DNA of 42,291 nucleotides from Christensenella sp. UBA2853 (GTDB lineage: Bacteria; Bacillota; Clostridia; Christensenellales; Aristaeellaceae), in contig DEFL01000052.1 in the NCBI GenBank assembly GCA_002350845.1, positions 1-42,291 on the forward strand. Direction: 5' to 3'. This document shows, piece after piece, positions 16,263 through 24,404 of this stretch. Each line of letters opens with the position of its first letter. The first letter of the stretch is position 1. Both the position numbers and the translations under genes were made by a program. The notes under the pieces were generated by a model. The model made no database searches, had not been told where the DNA came from, and saw nothing but the letters and a program-made list of their open reading frames with translations.

Positions 16263-16993
16263 GCGCTGTTCCCCCTCCGTTCCTGTGCGTATTTTACGGA
16301 AAAGCCCATGATCATAGCGGCCATGGCGATGAGCAGGAAACTGTCCTTTCCGAATAAGAGCAGACTGAGCAGTGTAGTCAGGCCGCCCAGGACCGGTGAA
16401 AACAGCGCATCGAAAAGGCTTTCTTTCCCACTGCGCCAGGCAGTCAGGGCATCCATCGTCTGTTCTGTCACTATCACCAGAAACAGCGCAGTCATGGAAA
16501 AGTCAATGCCTCTGAGAAGATCCATGGGAATCAACGAGCCCAATAGTGCCCCGAGCAGCGTACCCAGAACCCAGTACGCATGGTCGAGTGCTGACACCGT
16601 CAGATACCAGCGTTCCGGCAGAATATCCGCTGGCGCTCCCTGACAGACAATCGAGTAGGTTTCATCCGTCAGAGAAAAAATCAGGTAGGGCCGCACCGCT
16701 CCAGTCCGGCTGTAGGGTTCCAGCATGGTCAGCCCATAGAACAGATGCCTTGCCTGAATCAGAAGACACAGAAAGGCAAAGGTCAGCGGGGCAAACGCTG
16801 AGCGCAGCGGTTCAATCATGGCGAACTGAAGTGATCCGGCATAGATAAAAGTGCTGATCGAATAACTCCAGAGTGCACCAAAACCGCGTGCCCGCATGGC
16901 AATGCCGTAGGCAATGCCAAGAAAGATATATCCCGCAAGCACGGGAACCGTAACAGGGAAAGCACGCCGAAGAACATGGGTTTTATCCCGCAA
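16259..16993 (-). CDS. azlC: AzlC-type branched-chain amino acid exporter
   Basis: 244-aa integral membrane protein of the AzlC family. Conserved points include GIAYGIAM near the N-terminus, FIYAGSLQFAMI, and an ARHLFYGL segment followed by SLTDETYS. The start is TTG 16993, the only initiation codon correctly placed after AAAGGAG (9 nt). It is translated together with azlD. No regulator gene such as azlB or lrp lies next to it. Confidence 0.9.
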   Translation of the reverse strand: MRDKTHVLRRAFPVTVPVLAGYIFLGIAYGIAMRARGFGALWSYSISTFIYAGSLQFAMIEPLRSAFAPLTFAFLCLLIQARHLFYGLTMLEPYSRTGAVRPYLIFSLTDETYSIVCQGAPADILPERWYLTVSALDHAYWVLGTLLGALLGSLIPMDLLRGIDFSMTALFLVIVTEQTMDALTAWRSGKESLFDALFSPVLGGLTTLLSLLLFGKDSFLLIAMAAMIMGFSVKYAQERRGNSA

Positions 16994-17028
16994 GGCCGTC
17001 CACTCCTTTCATGCCGATACGGTTCGCG

Positions 17029-17057
17029 ATCATAGCAGATGCTTCAGGATTCCACAA
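17029..17057 (-). promoter_or_regulatory. Probable promoter of azlCD
   Basis: Minus-strand TTGTGG (-35), 17-nt spacer, TATGAT (-10), about 29 nt before the TTG start of azlC. The rest of the 301-nt gap 16994-17294 holds the divergent glnN promoter and nothing else recognised. Confidence 0.55.
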
Positions 17058-17218
17058 GGCTTTCATCGGTCGGTTTCTGTTTCTTTTTTGTATATCCTCG
17101 CCCGTTTTCTGTATGCTTTCCCATTTCCTGCACTCGCGGTTTTGAACGCTGAAACGGTGGAAATTCTCCCGCATCACGCATCGGCAGGATCCGGACGCAT
17201 GTTTTCTTTGTCGCTTTC

Positions 17219-17247
17219 TTGACAAGGTTGTATCATACTTCTATAAT
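17219..17247 (+). promoter_or_regulatory. Consensus promoter of glnN
   Basis: TTGACA (-35), exactly 17 nt, TATAAT (-10): a perfect sigma-A consensus, about 48 nt before the ATG. No GlnR-type box was recognised nearby, so the gene may be strongly and constitutively expressed. Confidence 0.88.
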
Positions 17248-17294
17248 CCCGCACATGCCGGATGTTTATTCCGGCCATGAAAGGTGGGGCACGA

Positions 17295-19382
17295 ATGAGT
17301 CCGTTGGATGAACTTTTTGCCAGCAATGTTTTTAATGATTCCGTCATGCAGCAGCGGCTGCCCAAGGATACGTACCGCACACTGAAGAAAACGATAGATG
17401 AAGGACGCCATCTCGATCCCCAGATCGCGAACGTCGTGGCACATGCCATGAAAGAATGGGCGATCGATAAAGGCGTCACCCATTATACACACTGGTTTCA
17501 GCCGCTCACCGGCATTACCGCAGAAAAACACGATGCATTCATTACCCCTACAGATAATGGACGCATGATTCAGTCCTTCTCCGGGTCTGAACTGGTCCGC
17601 GGCGAGCCTGACGCCTCCTCCTTCCCCTCCGGCGGACTTCGTTCGACGTTTGAGGCCCGCGGCTATACTGCATGGGATCCAACCAGCTATGCCTTCATTA
17701 AAGAAGGTGTTCTCTGTATTCCCACTGCATTCTGCTCTTACGGCGGTGAAGCGCTTGACCAGAAAACGCCTCTGCTGCGTTCGATGGAGGCGCTCTCCCA
17801 TCAGGCGGTTCGCGTTCTGAAGCTTTTCGGAAGGGATGCGACACGCGTACTCCCCACGGTCGGTCCTGAACAGGAATACTTCCTGATCGATCGTTCGCTC
17901 TATGAGAAACGCCAGGACCTGATTTTCACCGGCCGCACGCTTTTCGGTGCCAAACCGCCGAAAGGTCAGGAACTGGATGATCATTACTTCGGTACAATCC
18001 GTCCCCGGGTACAGGCATTCATGCGGGAGCTGAATGAAGAATTGTGGAAACTGGGAATCTATGCAAAGACGGAGCACAACGAATGTGCCCCTGCTCAGCA
18101 TGAAATGGCCCCGGTCTTCACTGTTTCCAATATTGCCGCCGACCACAACCAGCTGACCATGGAACTGATGAAGCGCGTTGCAGAACGTCATCACCTGGTC
18201 TGCCTGCTCGCTGAAAAGCCCTTCGCCGGTGTCAACGGTTCCGGCAAGCACAACAACTGGTCGATGGTGACCAATACAGGCTATAACCTGCTCAACCCCG
18301 GCAACTCACCTTATGATTCCGCACAGTTCCTGCTCTTCCTGGTTGCCGTCATCCGCGCTGTGGATGAATACCAGGATCTGCTCCGCATTTCGGTGGCCTC
18401 CGCAGGCAATGATCACCGTCTTGGCGCCAATGAGGCTCCGCCTGCTATCGTCTCCATTTTCCTTGGAGACGAGCTGACCGAGATTCTGGAGTCTTTGGAA
18501 ACAGGCACGGTTTACAAGGATCATGGCGTTCAGGAGCTGGCTGTCGGTGTGCATGTCCTGCCGCATTTCCCGAGGGATAACACGGACCGCAACAGGACAT
18601 CTCCTTTTGCCTTCACCGGCAATAAGTTTGAGTTCCGCTCTCTCGGTTCCTCCGCTTCCATCTCTGAATGCAATGTCATGATCAACACGGCCGTGGCAGA
18701 ATCCCTTCGTCTGTATGCGGATGAGCTTGAGAAGGCAGATGATTTTCAGAGCACGCTCCATGATCTGATTGTCCGTGAAATCAAGGCACACAAACGCATC
18801 ATCTTTAACGGAAACGGTTATTCTGCCGCCTGGATCGAAGAAGCCAGAAAGCGGGGACTCTCCAATCTGGCCACCACTGTGGATGCCCTGCCGCATCTCC
18901 TGGACGAAAAGAATCTGAAGCTCTTTGAAACCCATCACATCTACAGCCGCACAGAAGTGCACTCGCGCTATGAGATTGCTCTGGAAACCTACAACAAGGC
19001 TATCCATATCGAGGCTGAAACCGCACTCGCCATGGTTCGCAGGGAAATCCTTCCGGCCGTGATCCGCTACACCGGTGACGTGGCCAAAACTGCTGCCAGC
19101 ATCAAACAGTATTCCCCCGCCTTCAATACCATTCCCGAGGAAAAGCTGCTGACGGCGCTCACCGAAGAAACCAGCATGCTGTCCGAAGCTGTTGACCGCC
19201 TGATGATTGCTGTATCGGATGACAAGCATCCTGCCGATCTGCTCTCCCGTGCGCAGTATCTGCGCAGCACAGTCCTTCCTGCCATGGACCAGGTACGGGT
19301 CTATGCCGACAGTCTGGAGGCCATGGTGGACCGCACCTACTGGCCATTCCCAACATATGCAGACCTTTTGTTTACCGTCTGA
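17295..19382 (+). CDS. glnN: Glutamine synthetase type III
   Basis: Condenses ammonia and glutamate to glutamine using ATP. 695 aa, the large type III size, quite unlike the ~450-aa GlnA. ATG 17295 has AAGGTGG 7 nt upstream. Visible motifs include an N-terminal GSIII-specific region, VGPEQEYFLID (metal-binding glutamates), HNECAPAQHEMAPVF, VNGSGKHNNWSM, AGNDHRLGANEAPPAI and the late FTGNKFEFRSLGSS. GSIII enzymes are common in gut and rumen Bacteroidota and Clostridia. It is monocistronic with a perfect promoter and its own terminator. Confidence 0.96.
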   Translation: MSPLDELFASNVFNDSVMQQRLPKDTYRTLKKTIDEGRHLDPQIANVVAHAMKEWAIDKGVTHYTHWFQPLTGITAEKHDAFITPTDNGRMIQSFSGSELVRGEPDASSFPSGGLRSTFEARGYTAWDPTSYAFIKEGVLCIPTAFCSYGGEALDQKTPLLRSMEALSHQAVRVLKLFGRDATRVLPTVGPEQEYFLIDRSLYEKRQDLIFTGRTLFGAKPPKGQELDDHYFGTIRPRVQAFMRELNEELWKLGIYAKTEHNECAPAQHEMAPVFTVSNIAADHNQLTMELMKRVAERHHLVCLLAEKPFAGVNGSGKHNNWSMVTNTGYNLLNPGNSPYDSAQFLLFLVAVIRAVDEYQDLLRISVASAGNDHRLGANEAPPAIVSIFLGDELTEILESLETGTVYKDHGVQELAVGVHVLPHFPRDNTDRNRTSPFAFTGNKFEFRSLGSSASISECNVMINTAVAESLRLYADELEKADDFQSTLHDLIVREIKAHKRIIFNGNGYSAAWIEEARKRGLSNLATTVDALPHLLDEKNLKLFETHHIYSRTEVHSRYEIALETYNKAIHIEAETALAMVRREILPAVIRYTGDVAKTAASIKQYSPAFNTIPEEKLLTALTEETSMLSEAVDRLMIAVSDDKHPADLLSRAQYLRSTVLPAMDQVRVYADSLEAMVDRTYWPFPTYADLLFTV

Positions 19383-19388
19383 TCAACG

Positions 19389-19417
19389 CCCTCCCGCCCG
19401 GGAGGGTTTTGTTTTCT
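19389..19417 (+). terminator. Terminator after glnN
   Basis: Stem CCCTCCC/GGGAGGG with a short loop followed by TTTTGTTTTCTTT, 7 nt after the stop. Confidence 0.88.
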
Positions 19418-19442
19418 TTATGTATCTTTGCCCTGCGCCGGA

Positions 19443-19471
19443 TTGACACGTCTTTCCTCTTTGATTACACT
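19443..19471 (+). promoter_or_regulatory. Promoter of the three-gene ABC transporter
   Basis: TTGACA (-35), 17-nt spacer, TACACT (-10), about 55 nt before the binding-protein ATG. The 143-nt gap is too short for a T-box leader, which regulates some related tryptophan transporters. Confidence 0.6.
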
Positions 19472-19525
19472 GTTGCTCGTAAACAAAGCCGACTTCCCAG
19501 AATATATAAGGAGGAACAAAAGAAT

Positions 19526-20479
19526 ATGAAAAAGATTCTTTCCATCATTGTCGCTCTTTGCATGTGTCTTGCCTGCATTTCCGGGACAGCCGCCGAAGAC
19601 AAAAACTACACGGTCGGCGTTCTCCAGCTGATCCAGCATGTTGCTCTGGATGCTGCAACCCAGGGATTTGTGGATGCCCTGACTGAAAAGCTCGGCGCAG
19701 ACCATGTCACCTTTGATATTCAGAACGCTTCCGGCGATTCTGCAAACTGCACCACCATTGCCAATGGTTTCGTGTCTGCCAACGTTGACCTGATCATGGC
19801 CAATGCAACGCCTGCCCTCCAGGCCTGCGCAGCCGCCACCGTCGACATTCCGATTCTCGGCACCTCCGTGACCGACTATGCAACCGCACTGGACATTGAT
19901 AACTGGAACGGATCCACCGGACTGAACATCTCCGGCACCTGCGACCTGGCTCCCATGCAGGGACAGGCAGACATGCTCCACGAGCTCTTCCCGGATGCCG
20001 CCAAGGTTGGTCTGCTCTACTGCTCTGCAGAGCCCAATTCACTTTATCAGGTGAATGTGATTACCGAGTATCTGACCGCTTACGGTTATGAATGCAAGCC
20101 CTTCGCCTTCGCCGACTCCAACGACCTCGCTTCTGTCACCCAGAATGCCTGCGACGAATGCGATGTCCTGTATGTCCCCACCGATAACACAGCCGCTTCG
20201 TATACTGAGACGATTGCCAATGTGACCATCCCCGCCGGAAAGCCCGTTGTGGCCGGTGAAGAAGGCATCTGCAAAGGCTGCGGTGTTGCAACCCTTTCCA
20301 TCTCTTACTACGATCTTGGCTATGCAACCGGTCTGATGGCCTATGAAGTGCTCGTCAACGGTGCTGATGTCAGCACACTCCCGGTTGAAACCGCTCCCAA
20401 CGCAGTCAAGGAATACAATGCTGACATGTGCGCAACGCTCGGCATTACCGTGCCTGAGGATTATGTCGCCATTCAGTAA
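19526..20479 (+). CDS. ABC transporter substrate-binding protein (TrpX/YnbH-like family)
   Basis: 317 aa from ATG 19526, with AAGGAGG upstream. Signal peptide MKKILSIIVALCMCLACISG, ending either near GTAA/ED or at a weak lipobox (LAC). The mature protein has the two-lobed fold of the ABC_sub_bind family: YTVGVLQLIQH at the start, DLIMANATPALQAC, and YDLGYATGLMAYEVL near the end. This family is found in three-gene importers such as TrpXYZ; the ligand here cannot be read. An 11-bp hairpin after the stop may protect this part of the mRNA and allow more binding protein than permease. Confidence 0.9.
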   Translation: MKKILSIIVALCMCLACISGTAAEDKNYTVGVLQLIQHVALDAATQGFVDALTEKLGADHVTFDIQNASGDSANCTTIANGFVSANVDLIMANATPALQACAAATVDIPILGTSVTDYATALDIDNWNGSTGLNISGTCDLAPMQGQADMLHELFPDAAKVGLLYCSAEPNSLYQVNVITEYLTAYGYECKPFAFADSNDLASVTQNACDECDVLYVPTDNTAASYTETIANVTIPAGKPVVAGEEGICKGCGVATLSISYYDLGYATGLMAYEVLVNGADVSTLPVETAPNAVKEYNADMCATLGITVPEDYVAIQ

Positions 20480-20501
20480 TCTTTGATTTCAAACGGCATG
20501 C

Positions 20502-20528
20502 GGAGCCATAAGTTGAACTTATGGCTCC
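20502..20528 (+). other. Intercistronic hairpin between binding protein and permease
   Basis: 11-bp perfect stem GGAGCCATAAG/CTTATGGCTCC with loop TTGAA, followed by CTTGTCTG and not by a T-run. It looks like an mRNA-stabilising or partial-attenuation element more than a full terminator. Confidence 0.7.
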
Positions 20529-20581
20529 CTTGTCTGTTTATAGCTCATGCCGCTCCGTGCGTTACTTGAAGGAGGCTTCCC

Positions 20582-21499
20582 TTGGAACTTGTAAAACTGT
20601 TCAATGCTTTTCCGGGTGCTATCTCTCAGGGTCTGGTCTGGGGACTGATGGCCATTGGCGTGTACATCACGTATCGCATTCTTGATGTCGCTGATCTCAC
20701 CGTCGATGGTTCCATGGCTACAGGCGGCGCTGTCGCTGCCGTCATGATCACATCCGGTATCGATCCCTGGGTGGCTGTCCTGTGTGCTTTCCTGGTAGGC
20801 CTTCTCGCCGGACTGATGACCGGGCTGTTTCACACAGCCATGGGCATTCCTGCGATTCTCTCCGGCATTCTTACACAGCTTGCGCTGTACTCCATCAATC
20901 TGCGCATTATGGGCGGCAAGGCAAATACGGCTGTCAATGTCAGCAAGTATCACGTCCTCATTACTTCCAGAAATGTGCGTGCGCTCTCCCTGGAGAACCC
21001 CATCTGTCTGCTTCTTGTGCTCACTGCCGTTCTGATCCTTGCCCTTCACTTTTTCTTCGGCACGGAATACGGCTGCGCTCTTCGCGCAACGGGTGCCAAC
21101 CAGAACATGGCCAGAGCGCAGGGAATCAATACACGGTTCGGCACCGTTGTCGGTCTGATGCTTTCCAACGGCATTGTGTCTTTCTCCGGCGCCATGCTGA
21201 CCCAGTATCAGGGATTTGCTGATGTACAGATGGCCCGTGGTGCCATCGTGATCGGTCTGGCTGCTGTAATTATCGGCGAAGTGGTATTCGGCAAACTCTT
21301 TCGCTCCTTCTGGGGAAAACTGATCTGTGTTTCACTGGGTGCCGTCATCTATTATCTCGTGATGCAGATTGTGCTGTGGCTGGGTCTGAATACCAACGAC
21401 CTGAAAATGCTCACTGCACTTGTCGTGGCAGTTTTCCTGGCCGTCCCCTACTGGAAAGGCCTTGCCGTACAGAAAAAGATCAGAAAGCGGGGTGTGTGA
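20582..21499 (+). CDS. ABC transporter permease (partner of TrpX-like binding protein)
   Basis: 305-aa membrane protein with about eight to nine hydrophobic segments, of the BPD_transp_2-like permease family. It begins ELVKLFNAFPGAISQGLVWG. A coupling-loop-like segment, EYGCALRATGANQNMARAQG (about 161-180), matches the RAxGxNxxxAxxxGI pattern of these permeases. The start is TTG 20582, with AAGGAGG 6 nt upstream. It ends 1 nt before the ATPase start, so the two are translated together. Confidence 0.9.
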   Translation: MELVKLFNAFPGAISQGLVWGLMAIGVYITYRILDVADLTVDGSMATGGAVAAVMITSGIDPWVAVLCAFLVGLLAGLMTGLFHTAMGIPAILSGILTQLALYSINLRIMGGKANTAVNVSKYHVLITSRNVRALSLENPICLLLVLTAVLILALHFFFGTEYGCALRATGANQNMARAQGINTRFGTVVGLMLSNGIVSFSGAMLTQYQGFADVQMARGAIVIGLAAVIIGEVVFGKLFRSFWGKLICVSLGAVIYYLVMQIVLWLGLNTNDLKMLTALVVAVFLAVPYWKGLAVQKKIRKRGV

Positions 21500-21500
21500 A

Positions 21501-22298
21501 GTGCTGGATATCAATCAGATTGTCAAAACGTTTAATCCCGGCACCATCACGGAAAAGGTCGCCCTCTCCGGTGCTGATCTGCATCTGCAGGAAGGTGATT
21601 TTGTCACCATTATCGGCGGCAACGGTGCAGGCAAATCCACCCTGCTCAACGCAGTGGCCGGTGTGTTTTCCGTCGACCGCGGCTCCATTATGATCGACGG
21701 CAATGATGTGACCAACCTTCCGGAATACAGACGCGCCACATTCCTTGGCCGTGTTTTCCAGGATCCCATGACCGGTACAGCAGCCACGATGACCATTGAG
21801 GAGAACATGGCCCTCGCCATGCGTCGTGGCGAACACCGCAGCCCGTTCCGCTGGGGCATTTCCTCAAAAGAGAAAAAGATGTATCGCGATGAGCTGGCTC
21901 GTCTGGGGCTCGGGCTTGAAGACCGCATGAGCGCCCGTGTCGGATTGCTCTCCGGCGGCCAGCGCCAGGCGCTGACACTGCTGATGGCCACCCTCAAAAA
22001 ACCCAAACTGCTCCTGCTCGATGAACATACGGCTGCGCTTGACCCAAAGACAGCGGCCAAAGTCCTTCATCTCACCCGGGATCTGGTCCGCGATCATCAC
22101 CTCACGGCGCTGATGGTCACGCATAATATGAAAGATGCCCTTCAGTACGGCAATCGCATTGTCATGATGCACGAAGGCAAGGTCATTGTGGATGTCAACC
22201 GCGAGACGAAATCCATGCTGCGCGTTGAAGACCTGCTTGCCATGTTTGAGCATACATCCGGTGCTGCGCTCGACAATGACCGCATGCTGCTGGGATAA
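21501..22298 (+). CDS. ABC transporter ATP-binding protein
   Basis: 265-aa ATPase subunit. Walker A GGNGAGKST, Q-loop FQDPM, signature LSGGQRQ, Walker B LLLLDEHTAALDP and switch histidine VTHN are all intact. GTG 21501 is the chosen start, 1 nt after the permease stop, with GGGGTG as ribosome site. It powers import of the substrate bound by the upstream TrpX-like protein. The three genes form a complete importer and end at a bidirectional terminator. Confidence 0.93.
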   Translation: MLDINQIVKTFNPGTITEKVALSGADLHLQEGDFVTIIGGNGAGKSTLLNAVAGVFSVDRGSIMIDGNDVTNLPEYRRATFLGRVFQDPMTGTAATMTIEENMALAMRRGEHRSPFRWGISSKEKKMYRDELARLGLGLEDRMSARVGLLSGGQRQALTLLMATLKKPKLLLLDEHTAALDPKTAAKVLHLTRDLVRDHHLTALMVTHNMKDALQYGNRIVMMHEGKVIVDVNRETKSMLRVEDLLAMFEHTSGAALDNDRMLLG

Positions 22299-22300
22299 AG

Positions 22301-22326
22301 AAAAAGAGCGGCTCTCCGCTCTTTTT
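22301..22326. terminator. Bidirectional terminator between convergent genes
   Basis: 11-bp perfect stem AAAAAGAGCGG/CCGCTCTTTTT with loop CTCT. It serves the ABC operon on the plus strand and the P1 peptidase gene on the minus strand. Confidence 0.9.
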
Positions 22327-22348
22327 CAAATCCCTGTTTTCACGCGCG

Positions 22349-23335
22349 TCACTTCTGCTGTTTCTCCAGCAGTTTCCGCAGACTTCCGATCTTCTTTCCG
22401 TCCAGTGTCCGGTCCTCGGATGCGTACAGCATGGAGTGAATGATCGCTTCCTCCGCAGCCTCCCCTGCTGCGCGGAAGGCTGTATTGAGCTGTGCCTCCT
22501 CAAGGACTGGATAGGAGAAGACGTGCGGACTGATCTGTACAGGTCTGGCCGTCGTAAAACCAACCATCACTTCTCCGCTTCCATGCCCGATATATGACCC
22601 CAGCCGCGCCATTCCGACACTGGTGCGCTTAATCACGCGTCTGAGCTGCCGTGAAGAGAGTGGAAGATCTGTGGCAACGATGAGAATAATCGATCCCTGA
22701 TCGGTCTCCTGAATGTCCTGCGGAATTTCTGCAATCCGAAGATCTCGGGAAGCACCGTAATTGGACTGCACAAGGACTCCGAGCGTATAGGTGTTCCCAT
22801 CGATTTCCATGGTTCTGGAGGAAGATCCAATCCCGCCCTTCAGTCCGTAGCAGACAGTTCCGCGTCCCGCACCAACTGCACCCTGTGCAAACTCTTCGGA
22901 TGCGCTTTCGATGGCCTGAAGCACTTCCTCTTTTCCGACCGCACGTTTCTGAATGCAGTTGATGCCCCCGTCATTGCATTCACAGACCACCGGATTGACA
23001 CTCCGAACGGTCACTCCTTCCCTCCCGGAGCGTTCAATCATATATCCGACCACAGCATCATGAACCAGGCCAACATTCAGTGTGTTGGTCAGAGCAATCG
23101 GTGTCTCCAGCGTACCCAGTTCATCAATCTGCAGCAGTCCCGCAGTCTTTCCAAATCCGTTCAGGACGAAGGAAGCCGCCGTCAGCTTGTGTGTATATGG
23201 ATTTTCCGGGCAGGGCATCACCACGGTGACACCCGTATGGTTGTCTTCTCTGTCCACCGTGCAGTGTCCGACAGTAACTCCCGGAACATCCGTTATCAGA
23301 TTTCTCGGGCCGTGATGCATTTCTCCGATCTGCAT
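22349..23335 (-). CDS. P1 family peptidase (DmpA/BapA-type aminopeptidase)
   Basis: 328-aa member of the DmpA family, N-terminal-nucleophile hydrolases that are made as one chain and self-cleave. The family start ITDVPGVTVGHCT and NTLNVGLVHDAV are clear. The likely autocleavage/nucleophile region is LKGGIGSSSR (about 165-174, with Ser171-173). Members act on N-terminal D- or L-residues or beta-amino peptides; the substrate here is unknown. The start is supported by AGGAG. It is divergent from the amidotransferase-like gene with an 84-nt gap in which I see no convincing promoter. Confidence 0.92.
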   Translation of the reverse strand: MQIGEMHHGPRNLITDVPGVTVGHCTVDREDNHTGVTVVMPCPENPYTHKLTAASFVLNGFGKTAGLLQIDELGTLETPIALTNTLNVGLVHDAVVGYMIERSGREGVTVRSVNPVVCECNDGGINCIQKRAVGKEEVLQAIESASEEFAQGAVGAGRGTVCYGLKGGIGSSSRTMEIDGNTYTLGVLVQSNYGASRDLRIAEIPQDIQETDQGSIILIVATDLPLSSRQLRRVIKRTSVGMARLGSYIGHGSGEVMVGFTTARPVQISPHVFSYPVLEEAQLNTAFRAAGEAAEEAIIHSMLYASEDRTLDGKKIGSLRKLLEKQQK

Positions 23336-23419
23336 TTTCTCACTCCTGTCCCTGCCTTATGCAGGAATTCTGTATTATCCGTCTAAGTCTTCACCCGACC
23401 AGATGAGGAGGGCTACACC

Positions 23420-24142
23420 ATGCAAAAACCTCGAATTATCATTACACCTGCACTGAGTGACAATCAGCGGAATCTGCTGATCAACCGCGGCTATTATGAC
23501 TCCGTCCTGCGTGCAGGCGGTATTCCGATTCTCCTGCCGCTCACCGATGACCCTGCCGTTCTGGATGCCTATCTTGCATCCTGCGAGGGTGTGCTCTTCA
23601 GCGGCGGCCCGGACGTGCATCCGCATCGGTACGGTGAATCTGTCCATCCTGCGTGCGGCACCATCAACGAACTGCGTGATACCATGGAACTGTATCTGCT
23701 CCAGCGTCTGCTTGCTGAAAAAAGCAGGCCGATTTTCTGCATCTGCCGCGGAATCCAGGTCCTGAATGTTGCACTGCATGGAACGCTGTATCAGGATATT
23801 CCCACTGAGTACAGCGGGTTCGTCTTCAGTCACAGTCAGCCTGAGCATGAATGTGATCATGCCCACCATGTGACGGTTGTGGAAAACACACTGCTCTCGG
23901 AAATCGTCCAGTGCTCTTCCCTCTCTGTGAATTCACTCCATCATCAGGCAATTCTTTCTCTGGCCCCTGCACTCCGATCCTGCGGAGTATCCGAGGACGG
24001 GCTGATTGAAAGCGTCTATCTGCCGGATTACCCCTTCTGTCTGGGTGTACAGTGGCATCCGGAACGTCTGGCTGACCATGACCCGCACAGTCAAATGCTT
24101 TTCAATGCCTTCTGCAGGGCATGCTCAGACATGAAACCGTAA
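23420..24142 (+). CDS. Class I glutamine amidotransferase-like hydrolase (peptidase C26, PuuD type)
   Basis: 240 aa. Catalytic triad of the class I GATase fold: nucleophile Cys109 in CICRGIQ, then His213 and Glu215 in GVQWHPE. The GGPDVHPHRYGE segment is typical of gamma-glutamyl-gamma-aminobutyrate hydrolases and related C26 peptidases. It probably removes a gamma-glutamyl group from a small amine or peptide; the substrate is not known. GAGGAGGG lies 7 nt upstream of the ATG. The 3' end overlaps the convergent small gene by 18 nt. Confidence 0.9.
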   Translation: MQKPRIIITPALSDNQRNLLINRGYYDSVLRAGGIPILLPLTDDPAVLDAYLASCEGVLFSGGPDVHPHRYGESVHPACGTINELRDTMELYLLQRLLAEKSRPIFCICRGIQVLNVALHGTLYQDIPTEYSGFVFSHSQPEHECDHAHHVTVVENTLLSEIVQCSSLSVNSLHHQAILSLAPALRSCGVSEDGLIESVYLPDYPFCLGVQWHPERLADHDPHSQMLFNAFCRACSDMKP

Positions 24143-24349
24143 GCACGTCTCATCAAGGCCCATCTCATGGGCCTTTTTAAATGCCAGATCAATCAGCATG
24201 GCTCGGGCTGCCCGTTCCTTGACAGCCGATGCCGGAACGCTCACATGCAGTTCCTGGTACTCCGGGTCTGAACACTGAAGTTCAAAAACTGGCTCTTCTG
24301 CTGTCGGATCAAATTTCCAGTCCACATTTAACAGTTTCTTTTCACCCAT
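24125..24349 (-). CDS. Small hypothetical protein
   Basis: 74 aa, begins MGEKKLLNVDWKFDP, with no membrane segment or known domain. The C-terminal half looks helical (PASAVKERAARAMLIDLAFK). GGAAGGAT precedes the ATG by about 8 nt. It follows the CapA-like gene on the same strand, with that gene's terminator between. Its 3' end overlaps the convergent amidotransferase-like gene, whose terminator hairpin lies wholly inside this frame. The amino-acid make-up looks like a real protein, but I recognise no family. Confidence 0.6.
   Translation of the reverse strand: MGEKKLLNVDWKFDPTAEEPVFELQCSDPEYQELHVSVPASAVKERAARAMLIDLAFKKAHEMGLDETCLRFHV
24155..24178 (+). terminator. Terminator of the amidotransferase-like gene
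   Basis: 9-bp stem AAGGCCCAT/ATGGGCCTT with a 3-nt loop ending in TTTTT, 13 nt after the stop. The stem also encodes part of the small minus-strand protein (the KKAHEMGL region). Confidence 0.8.
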
Positions 24350-24382
24350 CGCTTGTTATCCTTCCGCCATCGGCTGTTTAAA

Positions 24383-24403
24383 ATGAGCCGCCCATTGGGC
24401 GGC
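24383..24403 (-). terminator. Terminator after the CapA-like gene
   Basis: Minus-strand stem GCCGCCC/GGGCGGC (3-nt loop) immediately after the stop codon, followed by TCATTTT. The U-tract is modest, so read-through into the small hypothetical gene is possible. Confidence 0.65.
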
Positions 24404-24404
24404 C

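Noticed and set aside
17241..19229. Two long minus-strand frames opposite glnN
   Set aside because: Antisense to a fully conserved glutamine synthetase; the amino-acid composition is not protein-like.
19383..19525. T-box leader for the TrpX-like transporter
   Set aside because: The gap is 143 nt and already holds the glnN terminator and a promoter; no specifier loop or T-box sequence is visible.
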